DNA of 64,000 nt from Sanderia malayensis. Taxonomy: Eukaryota; Cnidaria; Scyphozoa; Semaeostomeae; Pelagiidae. Both the position numbers and the translations under genes were made by a program. The stretch spans positions 1 to 64,000 of the forward strand of contig RQOL01000719.1 in the NCBI GenBank assembly GCA_013076295.1, in the 5' to 3' direction. Within the stretch, counting starts at the first letter, position 1, and each line of letters begins with the position of its first letter. Under the pieces are notes generated by a model, which saw nothing but the letters and a program-made list of their open reading frames with translations, did no database searches and was not told the DNA's origin. This document shows, piece after piece, positions 37,693 to 53,300 of this stretch.

Positions 37693-39761
37693 ACATACAT
37701 ACCCTACAATACATACCCTACAATACATACCCTACAATACATACCCTACATAACATACCCTACAATACATACCCTACAATACATACCCTACTACAAATAC
37801 CCTACAATACAAACCCTACAATACATACTCTACAATACATACCCTACAATACATACCCTACAATACATACCCTACAATACATACCCTACAATACATACAC
37901 TACAATACATACCCTATAATACATACCCTACAATACATACCCTACATATACCCTACAATACATACCCTACAATACATACCCTACAATACATACCTACAAT
38001 ACATACCCTACAATACATACCCTACAATACATACCCTACAATACATACCTACATACAAACCCTACTATAAATACCCTAAAATACATACCTTACAATACAT
38101 ACCTACAATACATACCCTACAATACATACCCTACAATACATACCCTACGATACATACCCTACAATACATACCCTACATAATATACCCTACAATACATACC
38201 CTACAATACATACCCTACAATACATACCCTACAATACATACCCTACAATACATACCCTACAATACATACCCTACAAACATACCCTACAATACATACCCTA
38301 CAATACATACCCTACAATACATACCCTACAATACATACCCTACAATACATACCCTACAATACATACCCTACAATACATACCCTACAATACATACCCTACA
38401 ATACATACCCTACAATACATACCCTACAATACATAGCCTACAATACATACCCTACAATACATACCCTACAATACATACCCTACGATACATACCCTACAAT
38501 ACATACCCTACATAACATACCCTACAATACATACCCTACAATACATACCCTACAATACATACCCTACAATACATACCCTACAATACATACCCTACAATAC
38601 ATACCCTACAATACATACCCTACAATACATACCCTACAATACATACCTTACGATACATAGCCTACATAACATACCCTACAATACATACCCTACAATACAT
38701 ACCCTACGATACATAGCCTACAATACATACCCTACAATACATACCCTACAATACATACCCTACATAACATACCCTATAATACATACCCTACAATACATAC
38801 CCTACAATACATAGCCTACAATACATACCATACAATACATACCCTACAATACAAACCCTACGATACATACCTTACAATACATACCTTACTTAACATACCC
38901 ACTATACATACCCTACAATACATACCCTACAATACATACCCTACAATACAAACCCTACAATACAAACCCTACAATACATACCCTACAATACATACCTTAC
39001 AATACATACCCTACAATACATACCCTACAACATACCCTACAATACATACCCTACAATACATACCCTACATAACATACCCTACGATACATACCTTACAATA
39101 CATACCCTACAATACATACCCTACATTACATACCCTACAATACATACCCTAAAATACATACCTTACAATACATACCCTACAATACATACCCTACGATACA
39201 TACCTTACAATACATACCTACAATACATACTTTACAATACATACCCTACAATACATACCCTACAATACATACCTTACAATACATACCCTACAATACATAC
39301 CCTACAATACATACCCTACAATACATACCCTAAAATACATACCTTACAATACATACCCTACAATACATACCCTACGATACATACCTTACAATACATACCT
39401 TACAATACATACTTTACAATACATACCCTACAATACATACCCTACAATACATACCTTACAATACATACCTTACAATACATACCTTACAATACATACCTTA
39501 GAATACATACCCTACGATACATACCCTACGATACATACCTTACAATACATACCCTACAATACATACCTTACAATATATACCTTAGAATACATACCCTACG
39601 ATACATACCCTACGATACATACCCTACGATACATACCTTACAATACATACCCTACAATACATACCCTACAATACATACCCTACAATACATACAATACAAT
39701 ACATACCCTACAATACATACCCAACGATACATACCCTACAATACATACCCTACAATACACA
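37693..39761. repeat. 14-bp minisatellite, unit 9
   Basis: About 2.07 kb. The central part (38200-38640) is unusually homogeneous; the right part is rich in accttacaatacat variants. Confidence 0.95.
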
Positions 39762-41243
39762 CGACGCCACATTTCTAAAGAAAGTAAAGGTGGGAGGTCG
39801 AATCTTCCCCCCTGCCATGCGACCGCCCCGCGCCCACGCTGCCGCCCCCCTGAAAGCCGCTTCCAAAAGTTGATAGCTTCAGTGTGAAGTTTGAAAAAAA
39901 AAGTTGCCTTCAAAAATTTAATCAATCCTGGAAAGTTTAAACTCAATCTGTAATAAAAAATATATCAAACTGTAGCTAAGGAAACAGCGAATCCGATAAA
40001 TATATTCATTTCTTAACAGTTGTTTTGAATTTTAAGAGAGTATTTAGTGCAGCCCAACACAAAAGCCGTGAAAAAATTTATTCATCAGCCAACTTTAAGA
40101 ACACAAAAATTCCCCTAACTTGGTCAAAATTTGTCCATTTGAACTCAAATTACAGCAGCATGAAGCTAATACCTTGGCAAATAAATATCGAAAGTATTTG
40201 GGTGCATATGAAAAGCTTTTCGCAATTTTAGTTGTAAATTTTTGAAGTCCAAGACATGATTTTCTTGACCAAAATTGGCAGTGAAATCAAACCCCTGCAA
40301 AAAATATCATTTCAAACACGATTCACCAAGTTTCAAATTAAATTAACGTGGCCAATTTTTGTCCTACAGAACCCACGAATATATCAACATGAAGCTAATA
40401 GCTTGGCGAACATTTATCGAAAGTATTTGGGTGAAAAAACAAAGTTTTGGCAGGTTAAAAAATGATTTTTGCAAATGCAAAACACACGCGTGTTGCTTGA
40501 AAATTTCGTGTTTTCCAGCAAAATCCAAACTCGGCTAAAACTGTCCAAAAACAGAGGAAAATCAACAAAACAAAAAAAACAAAGCCAGATAACTTTAGTT
40601 CTTGTGTAAATAAACAGTTATCGAAAGTTTAAATGGAGAAAATCGGCCTAGAACGACCCGAGAAAATCAAAATTGTCTTCCTGTTTTGGTTAGGCCCTCG
40701 AGCCGAAAGAAAAAACGTGAGGTTAAACAAAACAAAACTCGTGCTATTTTCAGCCAAAAACAATGAAATAAAAGAAATACCTTGAAATAATTGTCCACAC
40801 TTTGTCTCCACAGGTCCTGAGAACAATTGACATGTCTTTACAATTGATTTCCGGCACGTATTCACGTTTAAATCTGAGCAACTTGCCGCCCGTTCAACTA
40901 AAAAAACACGTGCTTCTCCCTGCTCGTTTTGCATCTCATTAACTCGGTCCTCGGAACTTTCTAGAAAGTCGGAACACAAAATGGGCCATAACTCCCGAAC
41001 CGCTTGGAGTAGAAATTAGCCACATACTTTACTGTCATCAGCACAATGCAGCGATCATTTTGATACCAATTTGCACCCTTATTGACCCCAGGAAAAAAGC
41101 CTTTTGATTACAACGAAATCCCTTTGATCCCATTGTTTGGTAGAACGTCGATTGTTCAAAAGACAATGGTCATTGTTCAGCAAACAATAGCTCATTGTTC
41201 AGAGTCGGCGGGTCACGTGTGATCACATTTTATTATATATAGA
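39762..41243 (-). repeat. Long-class body, unit 9
   Basis: Begins CACGACGCCACATTTCTAAA, the same subfamily as 17986-18755 and 42038-42985. Near the end it has an expanded set of ATTGTT motifs in both orientations (41127-41200), then TCACGTGTGATCAC and TATATATAGA before the CTAG at 41244. Confidence 0.8.
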
Positions 41244-41632
41244 CTAGCCGGGGGCACTCGCTACGCTCGCTTCCCGGAGCCCCCAAGACAAAAAGTTTAA
41301 TGTGGTTGGCGCGCTTCGCGCGCTGCATTCGCTCCCGCTCATGCCCATACATACATACATACATACATACTACATACATACATACATACATACATACATA
41401 CATACATACTACATACATACATACATACATACATACATACATACATACATACATACATACATACATACATACATACATACATACATACATACATACATAC
41501 ATGAGCCGGGTTCGGTCGCTTCGCTCCCTCCCCGGAGCCCGTCAAGTAACAAAGCTTAATCTGGTTGGCGCGCTTCGCGCGCTGCATTCGCTGCCGCTCA
41601 TGCCCATACATACATACATACACTACTACATA
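41244..41632 (-). repeat. 3' terminal block, unit 10
   Basis: CTAG (41244), a module, a long (CATA)n tract 41347-41502 broken by two TACTACATA slips, and a second module. Confidence 0.75.
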
Positions 41633-42037
41633 CATACCCTACAATACATACCCTACAATACATACCCTACAATACATACCCTACATACATACCCTACAAT
41701 ACATACCCTACAATACATACCCTACAATACATACCTACATACATACCCTACAATACATACCCTACAATACATACCCTACAATACATACCCTACAATACAT
41801 ACCCTACAATACATACCCTACAATACATACCCTACAATACATACCCTACAATACATACCCTACAATACATACCCTACAATACATACCCTACAATACATAC
41901 CCTACATAACATACCCTACAATACATACCCTACATAACATACCCTACAATACATACCCTACATAACATACCCTACTATACATACCCTACAATACATACCC
42001 TACAATACATACCCTACAATACATACCCTACAATACA
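41633..42037. repeat. 14-bp minisatellite, unit 10, first array
   Basis: About 29 copies, one of the most homogeneous stretches in the window. Confidence 0.95.
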
Positions 42038-42985
42038 CACGACGCCACATTTCTAAAGAAAGTAAAGGTGGGAGGTCGAATCTTCCCCCCTGCGCCAAGC
42101 GACCACCCCGCGCCCACGCTGCCCCCCTGAAAGCCGCTTCCGATAGTTGCTAGCTTCAGTGTGAAGTTTGAAAAAAAAAGTTGCCTTCAAAAATTAAATC
42201 AATCTTGGAAAATTTAAACTCAATCTGTAATACAAAATATATCAAACTGTAGCTAAGGAAACAGCGAATCCGATAAATATATTCACATTTCTTAACAGTG
42301 TTGTTTTGAATTTTAAGAGAGTATTTAGTGCAGCCCAACCCAAAAGCCGTGAAAAAATTTATTCATCAGCCAACTTTAAGAACAAAAAATTCCCCTAACT
42401 TGGTCAAAATTTGTCCATTTGAACTCAAATTACACCAGCATGAAGCTAATACCTTGGCAAATAAATATCGAAAGTACTTGGGTGCATATTAAAAGCTTTT
42501 CGCAATTTTAGTTGAAATTTTTGAAGTCCAAGACATGATTTTCTTCATAAAAAATAGCCGTGAAATCAAACCCTTGCAAAAAATAGCATTTCAAACACGA
42601 TTCACCAAGTTTCAAATTAAATTAACGTGGCCAATTTTGTCCTACACACCCCACGAAAATATCAACATGAAGCTAATAGCTTGGCGAACATTTATCGAAA
42701 GTATTTGGGTGAAAAAAACAAAGTTTTGGCAGGTTAAAAATTAATTTTCGCAATTGCAAAACACACGCGTGTTGCTTGAAAATTTCGTGTTTTCCAGCAA
42801 AATCCAAACTCGGCTAAAATTGTCCAAAAACAGAAGAAAATCAGCAAAACAAAAAAAACAAAGCCAGATAACTTTAGTTCTCGTGTAAATAAACAGTATC
42901 GAAAGTTTAAATGGACAAAATCGGCCCAGAACGACCCGAGAAAATCAAAATTGTCTTCGTGTTTGGTTAGGCCCTCGAGCCGAAA
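42038..42985 (-). repeat. Long-class body cut by an assembly gap
   Basis: Same subfamily as 39762-41243. It runs into the N gap just after CCCTCGAGCCGAAA, so the second half of this body is not visible. Confidence 0.8.
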
Positions 42986-43085
42986 NNNNNNNNNNNNNNN
43001 NNNNNNNNNNNNNNNNNNNNNNNNNNNNNNNNNNNNNNNNNNNNNNNNNNNNNNNNNNNNNNNNNNNNNNNNNNNNNNNNNNNNN
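42986..43085. other. 100-N assembly gap
   Basis: Exactly 100 consecutive N. This is a conventional placeholder length, so the true size is unknown. It separates a long-class body from the middle of Rep exon 2. Confidence 0.95.
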
Positions 43086-43663
43086 TACATTAAGCATCTC
43101 CACATCTGCCGTTTGTATTGCTGCTGGACCTTCATGATTACGATTCAGAAGGGGTGGTTGCAACTGCATAACCATCTGCGGTACCTGCAGATGGAAAAAT
43201 ATTGATAATTTGGTTGATATAATAACTGATTTAATTTTGATAGTTTTTAATTACAAAAAGCTGTATAATATATGGTTGACGTGATTGGAAAAGTTTAGCA
43301 GAAATTATTGAGTTGTGTACCTGAAGTTGAGGGCCAGTGCTGCAGGATATTGTAAGCCAATGTTTATGTGGTTGCGGTACTTGCTATAAGTCCATAGTGG
43401 GGAAGCATCGCAGGTAGTTGCCATGGCACATACAGTGCTTGCATCTGTGGATAATGAACTGGGAGTGGTTGATATTCTGGGGCTGGTTGCTGAGGGTATT
43501 CTTGCTGGCAACTGGTGAAGATCATTCACTGCTCCCTGTACGTATTATCGGTGGTAAATCAGCAGGATGAGGCTGTTGGTTATTCTCACGACTTCGGCGA
43601 TTTGCTTTCCTTACTTGATCGCAGCGCCTTGAGCCGGTGATGTTTTTCTGGCTTTTTTGGCAT
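43086..43663 (-). pseudogene. Rep exons 1-2 remnant
   Basis: 43086-43184 is the 5' part of exon 2, entering from the gap, with the GCAG acceptor kept. 43321-43663 is exon 1 with its GTAC donor. Exon 1 is 343 bases against 345 in the intact copy, and small indels shift the frame repeatedly. Later exons are absent or hidden by the gap. The indels may be sequencing errors. Confidence 0.75.
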
Positions 43664-45475
43664 TTTGCGAGAGATGATATAAAAAAAAGAAAAATGTGTT
43701 TTATATGCAACCCAATTTAAGTGAAAATGTTAATATTGAAATAAGAGTGATTTTTGTGAGCAAGTGGATGGGTTTTGTTGGTTTTTTCGTGAGCTGCAAG
43801 ATAAAATAAATAATTTAAAGCATAATTGTAAGAAATGTTTGAAATTACTCTTGATCGTGGAATTAAATTATTGGTTATTTAAAGTTGCAAATAAAAATAT
43901 TGGAGCACTTTATCTTATGACCTACATCACTCTTTCTATTGTGTTCTTCAAGAACTAAAAGGAAAACAGTTGCGATAATGTATAAATTGAAAGTTAATCA
44001 CCATTTGATGTGTTTGTGAAGGCTAGATTTTATTTGCATTATGCAGTTAATTTGCTTTTATTGATAAGAAATTGTTGTGATTGTTCAGCTAAGTAGTTAA
44101 GCTTCAGATTTGGGAGATCAATGTACATTACAGGGTGAGGCATTTAAACATTAACTAAAATGGGCTTTGTATAACAACAATTGTTATGACACTCACCAAA
44201 TATTTTGAGGAATCAACTTTCTTGAAACCCTGTTTTTAGAAAAGAAGAAAGATGATTTGGATGAATTTATTATCTTGTAAAAAGAAAGTTGCCATTAATA
44301 CTAAGGAATGTTTAACATGTTTAACTTGTATATTATTGTGTTGATTGAAATAAGAATAAAATGTCATGCTGAAGTGAAGGAGTGAAATACTTACTTTATA
44401 AAAAAACTTCACTTTACTTTACTTTACTTTACAACAAAACTGGCTGGATATTAACCCAGAAGCCAGATGACAGAAACGCTAAAAACCAGATGACAGAACG
44501 GTAAAAAAGACAGTGCATTGCGATGCAATGAAAGACAACCTGGCTTAAAGAAGACGCTGTTGGTGTAAATATGGATTGTTTAGGAAAGGTAAATTTCAAC
44601 ATTCAACTTACCAATAACAAAGTAAAACAATCTTTGTAAGATTTTTTCTCAATATATAGATAATTATTATTTTCTTCCAATTTCTAACAACGTTAGATGT
44701 TGAACAAAAATTTTACATTTGCTGTAGCAAGAAAGTAAACACGCAATTGCTATTTTTAAATTCGCGCCAATTTGAAAGTTTTGTGGCCTCTATTCGGCGG
44801 CGTGCCTCGTTGTTGTTATTATTATATTATGATGATTCATTCTGTTTTGTCGATCTCTAAGTATAAGAAGAAATAATTTGGTGGACTTTATTATGCAAGA
44901 TATCTAGAAATAGATCATTTCTCACCATGCGTTGTGGGGATTTTGATGGTGAAGGTTGTTGAACACAACAACAGGAAAACATGTTCCACCACGGACACAT
45001 GGAGAATGAAGTACATTGATTTTATTTTTGGTGATCTGTTATATCTTCAGAAATATTGCTGTTGGTAAAAATACAATAATAAGAGTAGGCCATGGAAGGT
45101 TGACCAAAGGTAAGAAGGTTTTATACGTTGTTTGAGTGGGTGAATACATGAGGTGGAAGTAATTAATGATTTGCAGTTACAATAAATGACTTACATTTAT
45201 AGACTTGAGGCCACATGAAAAGAACTGAGATGAGCCAACATGCTATAAAGTAGATTACATGATTTCTTGTTGTTTTTCCAGGAGCCCAGACATAAAGTGA
45301 ATGTTTGTGGTCATTCCTTGTGAACATTATTATAGTTAGGTGAGTTCATTTTAAGATTTGTTAATTGAAGATCATTTGTTCAAAAAGAAGGACAGTGTCT
45401 GTTTTGCAGTGTTTTTTTTTAATGAATTACAAAAGTTAGAAATAGAAGCACTGCATATTAATATTAACATACTTA
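43664..45475. other. Second copy of the Rep upstream region
   Basis: About 1.8 kb, near-identical to 19059-20879 (closer to it than to 10618-12589), with several one-base differences such as CACCATGCGTTG for CACCATGGCGTTG. No gene seen. Confidence 0.7.
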
Positions 45476-46026
45476 CTATAGATACTATACATAAATATAT
45501 ACATAAATACATACCCTATATACTATGTATAAAAATACTATACATAAGATACATACATACCTACATACATAAAATACATACATACATACATACATACATA
45601 CATACATACATACATACCCTACACATACCCTACATACATACCCTACATACATACCCTACATACATACCCTACATACATACCTACATACATACCCTACATA
45701 CATACCCTACATACATACCCTACATACATACCCTAATACATACCCTACATACATACCCTACAATACATACCCTACATACATACCCTACAATACATACCCT
45801 ACACATACCCTACATACATACCTACAATACTACCCTACAATACATACCCTACAATACATACCCTACAATACATACCCTACAATACATACCCTACAATACA
45901 TACCCTACAATAATACCCTACAATACATACCCTACAATAGATACCCTACAAAACATACCCTACAATACATACCCTACAATACAATACCCTACAATACAAT
46001 ACCCTACAAGACAATACCCTACAATA
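45476..46026. repeat. ATAC/CCCTACATAC tract and 14-bp minisatellite, unit 10
   Basis: An irregular TATAC start, (CATA)n 45546-45620, then ccctacatac 10-bp repeats that grade into 14-bp and finally 15-bp (ccctacaatacaata) repeats. Confidence 0.9.
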
Positions 46027-47243
46027 CTATGACTCTTCTAAAACACTTGAAGGTGGGAGGTCGAATTTTCCCCCCTGGCAGCGCCCACCCTGCCGCCCCC
46101 TGAAAGCCGTTTCTGAAAGTTGTTGATAACTTCAGTGTGAAGTTTGAAAAAAAATAGTTGCCTTCAAAAATTTAATCAATCCTGGAAAATTGAAACTCAA
46201 TGTCTAATAAAATATATATCAAACTGTAGGTAAGAAAACAGCGAATGCGATAAAAATGCTGACATTTGTTAGCTGTGTTGTTTGTAATTTTAAGCGAGCA
46301 TCTGCTGCAGGCAAAGACAAAAACCGTGAAAAATTAAATTCCTCAGCCAACTTTAAAAACACAAAAATTCCCCTAACTTGGTCAAAATTTGTCCATTTTA
46401 ACTCATATCACATAAACACGAAGCTAATACCTTGGCGAATATTTATCGAAAGTATTTGGGTGAAAAAAACAAAGTTTTGGCAGGTTAAAAAAAAATTTTC
46501 GCAAATGCAAAACACACGCGTGTTGCTTGAAAATTTCGTGTTTTCCAGCAAAACCCTAACTCGGCCAAAACTGTCCAAAATCAGAGGAAAATCGACAAAA
46601 GAAAAAAAACAAAGCCATATAACTTTAGTTCTTGGACAAATAAACAGTTATCGAAAGTTTAAATGGAGAAAATCGGCCCAGAACGACCCGAGAAAATCAA
46701 AATTGTCTTCGTGTTTTCGTTAGGCCCTTGCCTCAACACAAAAAACGTGAGTTGAAACAAAACAAAACTCGCAAAAAACAATTGAATAAAAGGAAATACC
46801 TTGAAATAATTGTCCACACATTGTCTCCACAGGTCTTGACAACAATTGACACGTCTTTACAATTGATTTCCGGCACGTATTCACGTTTAAACCCGAGCAA
46901 CTTGCCGCCCGTTCAACTAAAAAAACACGTGCTTCTCCCTGCTCGTTTTGCATCTCATTAACTCCGTCCTGGGAACTTTCTAGAAAGTCGGAACACTAAA
47001 TGGGTCATAACTCTCGAACCGCTGGGGTTAGAAATTAGCGGAAAGCTTTAGTTTCATCAGCACAACGCAGCAATCATTTTTATACCAATTTGCACCCTTA
47101 TTGACCCCCAGAAAAAAATCCTTTGAGTGGCAACGCCCGCTCCTTTGATCCCATTGTTCGGTCGAACGTCGATTGTTCAAAAGACAATAGCCCATTGTTT
47201 AGAGTCGGCGGGTCACGTGTCGACATAGATTATATAATAGAGA
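46027..47243 (-). repeat. Body intermediate between the long and short classes
   Basis: About 1.2 kb. It starts like long bodies but diverged (GACTCTTCTAAAACACTTGA), and lacks the second copy of the internal duplication. Its right half matches the right half of 23758-25612. It ends before the CTAG at 47244. Confidence 0.75.
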
Positions 47244-47359
47244 CTAGCCGGGGCGCAGTCGCTATGCTCCCTCCCCAGAGTCCGCCAAGCCACAAAAGTT
47301 TAATGTGGTTGGCGCGCTTCGCGCGCTGCATTCGCTCCCGCTCATGCCCATACATACAT
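47244..47359 (-). repeat. 3' terminal block, unit 11
   Basis: CTAG (47244) and a single GC module with the GCGCGC-TTC-GCGCGC hairpin, then a short ATAC stretch leading directly into the largest minisatellite. Confidence 0.75.
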
Positions 47360-50300
47360 ACATACCCTACAATACATACCCTAGGATACAAACCCTACAA
47401 TGCATACTTTACAATAAATACCTTACAATACATACCCTACAATACATACCCTACAATAAATACCTTACAATACATACCCTACAACACATACCCTGCATAA
47501 CATACCCTACGATACATACCCTACGATACATACCCTACAATACATACCTTATAATACATATCCTACAATACATACCTTACAATACATACCCTACAATACA
47601 TACACTACAATACATACCTTACAATACATACCTTACAATACATACCCTACAATACATACGGTACAATACATACCCTACAATACATACCCTAAAATACATA
47701 CCTTACCATACATACCCTACAATATATATTCTACAATACATACCTTACAATACATACCCTACAATACATACTCTACAATACACACCCTACAATACATAGC
47801 CTAAAACACATACCCTACATTACATGCCCTACAATAAATACCATACAATACATACCCTACAATGCATACCCTACAATACATACCTTACAATACATACCCT
47901 ACGATACATACCCAATGCTACATACCTTCCAATACATACCTTACAATACATACCCTACAATACATACCTTACAATACATACCTTACAATACATACCCTAC
48001 AATACATACCTTACAAAACACCCTACAATACATAGCCTACAACACACACCCTACATAACATAACCTACAATAAATACCATACAATACATACCCTACAATA
48101 CATACCCTACAATACATGCCCTACGATACATACCCTACCATACATACCTTACAATACATACCTTACAATACATACCCTCCATTACATCCCTTACAATACA
48201 TACCCTACGATACATACCTTACAATACATACCTTACAATACATACCCTACGATATATACCCTACGATACATACCCTACAATACATACCCTACAATAAAAA
48301 CCCTACAATAAATACCCTACAATAAATTCCCTACAATACATACCCTATAATACATACCTTACAATACATACCTTACAATACATACCCTACAATACATACC
48401 TTACAATACATACCTTACAATACATACCCTACGATACATACCTTACAATACATACCTTACAATACATACCCTACGATACATACCCTACGATACATACCTT
48501 CCAATACATACCTTACAATACATACCCTACAATACATACCCTACAATACAAACCCTACAATACATACCCTACAAAACATACCCTACAATACATAACCTAC
48601 AATACATATCCTACAATACAAAGCCTATAATACATACCCTACAATACCTACCCTACAATACATACCCTACAATACATACCCTACAATACATACCCTACAA
48701 TACATGCCCTACATAACATACCCTACAATACATACCCTACAATACATACCCTACAATACATACCCTACAATACATATCTCACAATACACACCCTACAATA
48801 AATACCCTACAATACATACCCTACAATACATACCCTACAATACATACCCTACAATACATACCCTACAATACATACCCTACAATACATACCCTACAATACA
48901 TACCCTACAATACATGCCCTACATAACATACCCTACAATACATACCCTACAATACATACCCTACAATACATACCCTACAATACATACCCTACAATACATA
49001 CCCTACAATACATATCCCACAATACACACCCTACAATAAATACCCTACAATACATACCCTATAATACATACCCTACAATACATACCCTACAATATATACC
49101 CTACAATACATACCTTACAATAAAGACCCTACAATACATACCCTACAATACACACCCTACAATACATAGCCTACAACACATACCCTACATAACATACCCT
49201 ACAATAAATACCATACAATACATACCCTACAATACATACCCTACAATACATGCCCTACGATACATACCCTACGATACATACCTTACAATACATACCTTAC
49301 AATACATACCCTACAATACATACCTTACAATACATACCTTACAATACATACCCTACAATACATACCTTACAATACATACCTTACAATACATACCCTACGA
49401 TACATACCCTACGATACATACCTTCCAATACATACCTTACAATACATACCCTACAATACATACCTTACAATACATACCTTACAATACATGCCCTACAATA
49501 CATACCTTACAATACATACCTTACAATACATACCCTACAATACATACCGTACAATACACACCGTACAATACATACCCTACAATACATACCTTACAATACA
49601 TACCTTACAATACATACCCTACAATACATACCGTACAATACATACCGTACAATACATACCCTACAATACATACCTTACAATACATATCCTACAATACATA
49701 CCTTACAATACATACCCTACCATATATATCCTAAAATACATACCTTACAATACATACCCTACAATACATACCCTACAATACACACCCTACAATACATAGC
49801 CTACAACACATACCCTACAAAACATACCCTACAATAAATACCATACAATACATACCCTACAATACATACCATACAATACATGCCCTACGATACAAACCCT
49901 ACAATACATACCCTACAATACATACCTTACAATACATACCCTACAATACATAACCTACAATACATACCCTACAATACAAAGCCTCTAATACATACCCTAC
50001 AATAAATACCATACAATACATACCCTACAATACATACCCTACAATACATGCCCTACGATACAAACCCTACAATACATACCCTACAATACAAACCCTACAA
50101 TACATACCCTACAATACATACCCTACAATACATAACCTACAATACATACCCTACAATACAAAGCCTATAATACACACCCTATAATACATACCCTACAATA
50201 CATACCCTACAATACATACCCTACAATAAATACCCTACAATAAATTCCCTACAATACATACCCTATAAAACAAACCCTACAATACATAACCTACATACAT

Positions 50301-53300
50301 ACCTTACAATACATACCCTACAATACATATCCCACAATACACACCCTACAATAAATACCCTACAATACATACCCTACAATACATACCCTACAATAAATAC
50401 CCTACAATAAATACCCTACAATAAATTCCCTACAATACATACCCTATAAAACAAACCCTACAATACATAACCTACATACATACCTTACAATACATACCCT
50501 ACAATACACACCCTACAAAACATAGCCTACAACACATACCCTACATGACATACCCTACAATAAATACCATACAATAAATTCCCTACAATACATACCCTAT
50601 AAAACAAACCCTACAATACATAACCTACATACATACCTTACAATACATACCCTACAATACATATCCCACAATACACACCCTACAATACATACCCTACAAT
50701 ACATACCTTACAATACATACCTTACAATACATACCCTAGGATACATACCCTACAATACATACCCTACAATACATGCCCTACGATACATACCTTACAATAC
50801 ATACCTTACAATACATACCCAACAATACATACCTTACAATACATACCTTACAATACATACCCTACGATACATACCTTACAATACATACCTTACAATACAT
50901 ACCCTACAATACATACCCTACAATAAATACCCTACAATGAATACCCTACAATAAATACCCTACAATACATACTCTACAATACATACAATACAACACATAC
51001 CCTACAATGCAAACCCTACAATACATACCCTACAATACATACCCTACAATACCTACCCTACAATACATACCCTACAATACATATCCTACAATACATACCC
51101 TACAATACATACAATACAACACATACCCTACAATACATACCCCAAAATACATACCCTACAATACATATTCTACAATACAAACCCTACAATACATACCCTA
51201 CATAACATACCCTACAATACATATCCTACATAACATACCCTACAATACATACCCTACAATACAAACCCTACAAAACATACCCTACATAACATACCCTACA
51301 ATACCTACCCTACAATACATTCCCTACAATACATATCCTACAATACATACCCTACAATACATACAATACAACACATACCCTACAATACATACCCCAAAAT
51401 ACATACCCTACAAAACATACCCTCCAATACATAACCTACAATACATACCCTACAATACAAAGCCCATAATACATACCCTACAATAAATACCATACAATAC
51501 ATACCCTACAATACATACCCTACATTACATGCCCTACGATACAAACCCTACAATACATACCCTACAATACAAACCCTACAATACATACCCTACAATACAT
51601 ACCCTACAATACATAACCTACAATACATACCCTACAATACAAAGCCTATAATACATACCCTACAATACATACCCTACAATACATACCCTACAATATATAC
51701 CCTACAAAAAATTCCCTACAATACATACCCTATAAAACAAACCCTACAATACATAACCTACATACATACCTTACAATACATACCCTACATTACATATCCC
51801 ACAATACACACCCTACAATAAATACCCTACAATACATACCCTACAATACATACCCTACAAAAAATACCCTACAATAAATACCCTACAATAAATTCCCTAC
51901 AATACATACCCTATAAAACAAACCCTACAATACATAACCTACATACATACCTTACAATACATACCCTACAATACACACTTTACAATACATAGCCTACAAC
52001 ACATACCCTACATGACATACCCTACAATAAATACCATACAATAAATTCCCTACAATACATACCCTATAAAACAAACCCTTCAATACATAACCTACATACA
52101 TACCTTACAATACATACCCTACAATACATATCCCACAATACACACCCTACAATACATACCCTACAATACATACCTTACAATACATACCTCACAATACATA
52201 CCCTACGATACATACCCTACAATACATACCCTACAATACATGCCCTACGATACATACCTTACAATACATACCTTACAATACATACCCTACAATACATACC
52301 TTACAATACATACCTTACAATACATACCCTACGATACATATCTTACAATACATACCTTACAATACATACCCTACAATACATACCCTACAATAAATACCCT
52401 ACAATGAATACCCTACAATAAATACCCTACAATACATACTCTACAATACATACAATACAACACATACCCTACAATGCAAACCCTACAATACATACCCTAC
52501 AATACATACCCTACAATACCTACCTACAATACATACCTACAATACATATCCTACAATACATACCCAATACATACAATACAACACATACCCTACAATACAT
52601 ACCCCAAAATACATACCCTACAATACATACCCTACAATACAAACCCTACAATACATACCCTACATAACATACCCTACAATACATATCCTACATAACATAC
52701 CCTACAATACATACCCTACAATACATATCCTACAATACATACCCTACAATACATACAATACAACACATACCCTACAATACATACCCCAAAATACATACCC
52801 TACAATACATACCCTACAATACAAACCCTACAATACATACCCTACATAACATACCCTACAATACAATAATCCTTACATAACATACCCTACCAATACATAC
52901 CCTACAGAATACAAACCCTACAATACATACCCTACATAACATACCCTACAATACATATCCTACATAACATACCCTACCAATACATACCCTACAATACAAA
53001 CCCTACAATACATACCCTACATAACATACCCTACAATACCGACCCTACAATACATACCCTACAATACATATCCTACAACACATACCCTACAATACATACC
53101 CCAAAATACATACCCTACAATAGATACCCTACAATACAAACCCTACAATACATACCCTACATAACATACCCTACAATACATATCCTACAATACATACCCT
53201 ACAATACATACAATACAAACACATACCCTCAATACATACCCCAAAATACAATACCCTACAATACATACCCTACAATACAAACCCTACAATACATACCCTA

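Noticed and set aside
49250..49837. Long ORFs of IHTLQYIPYNTYPT type over the minisatellites
   Set aside because: A stop-free 14-bp repeat translates indefinitely. There is no start context, no non-repeat domain and no splice structure.
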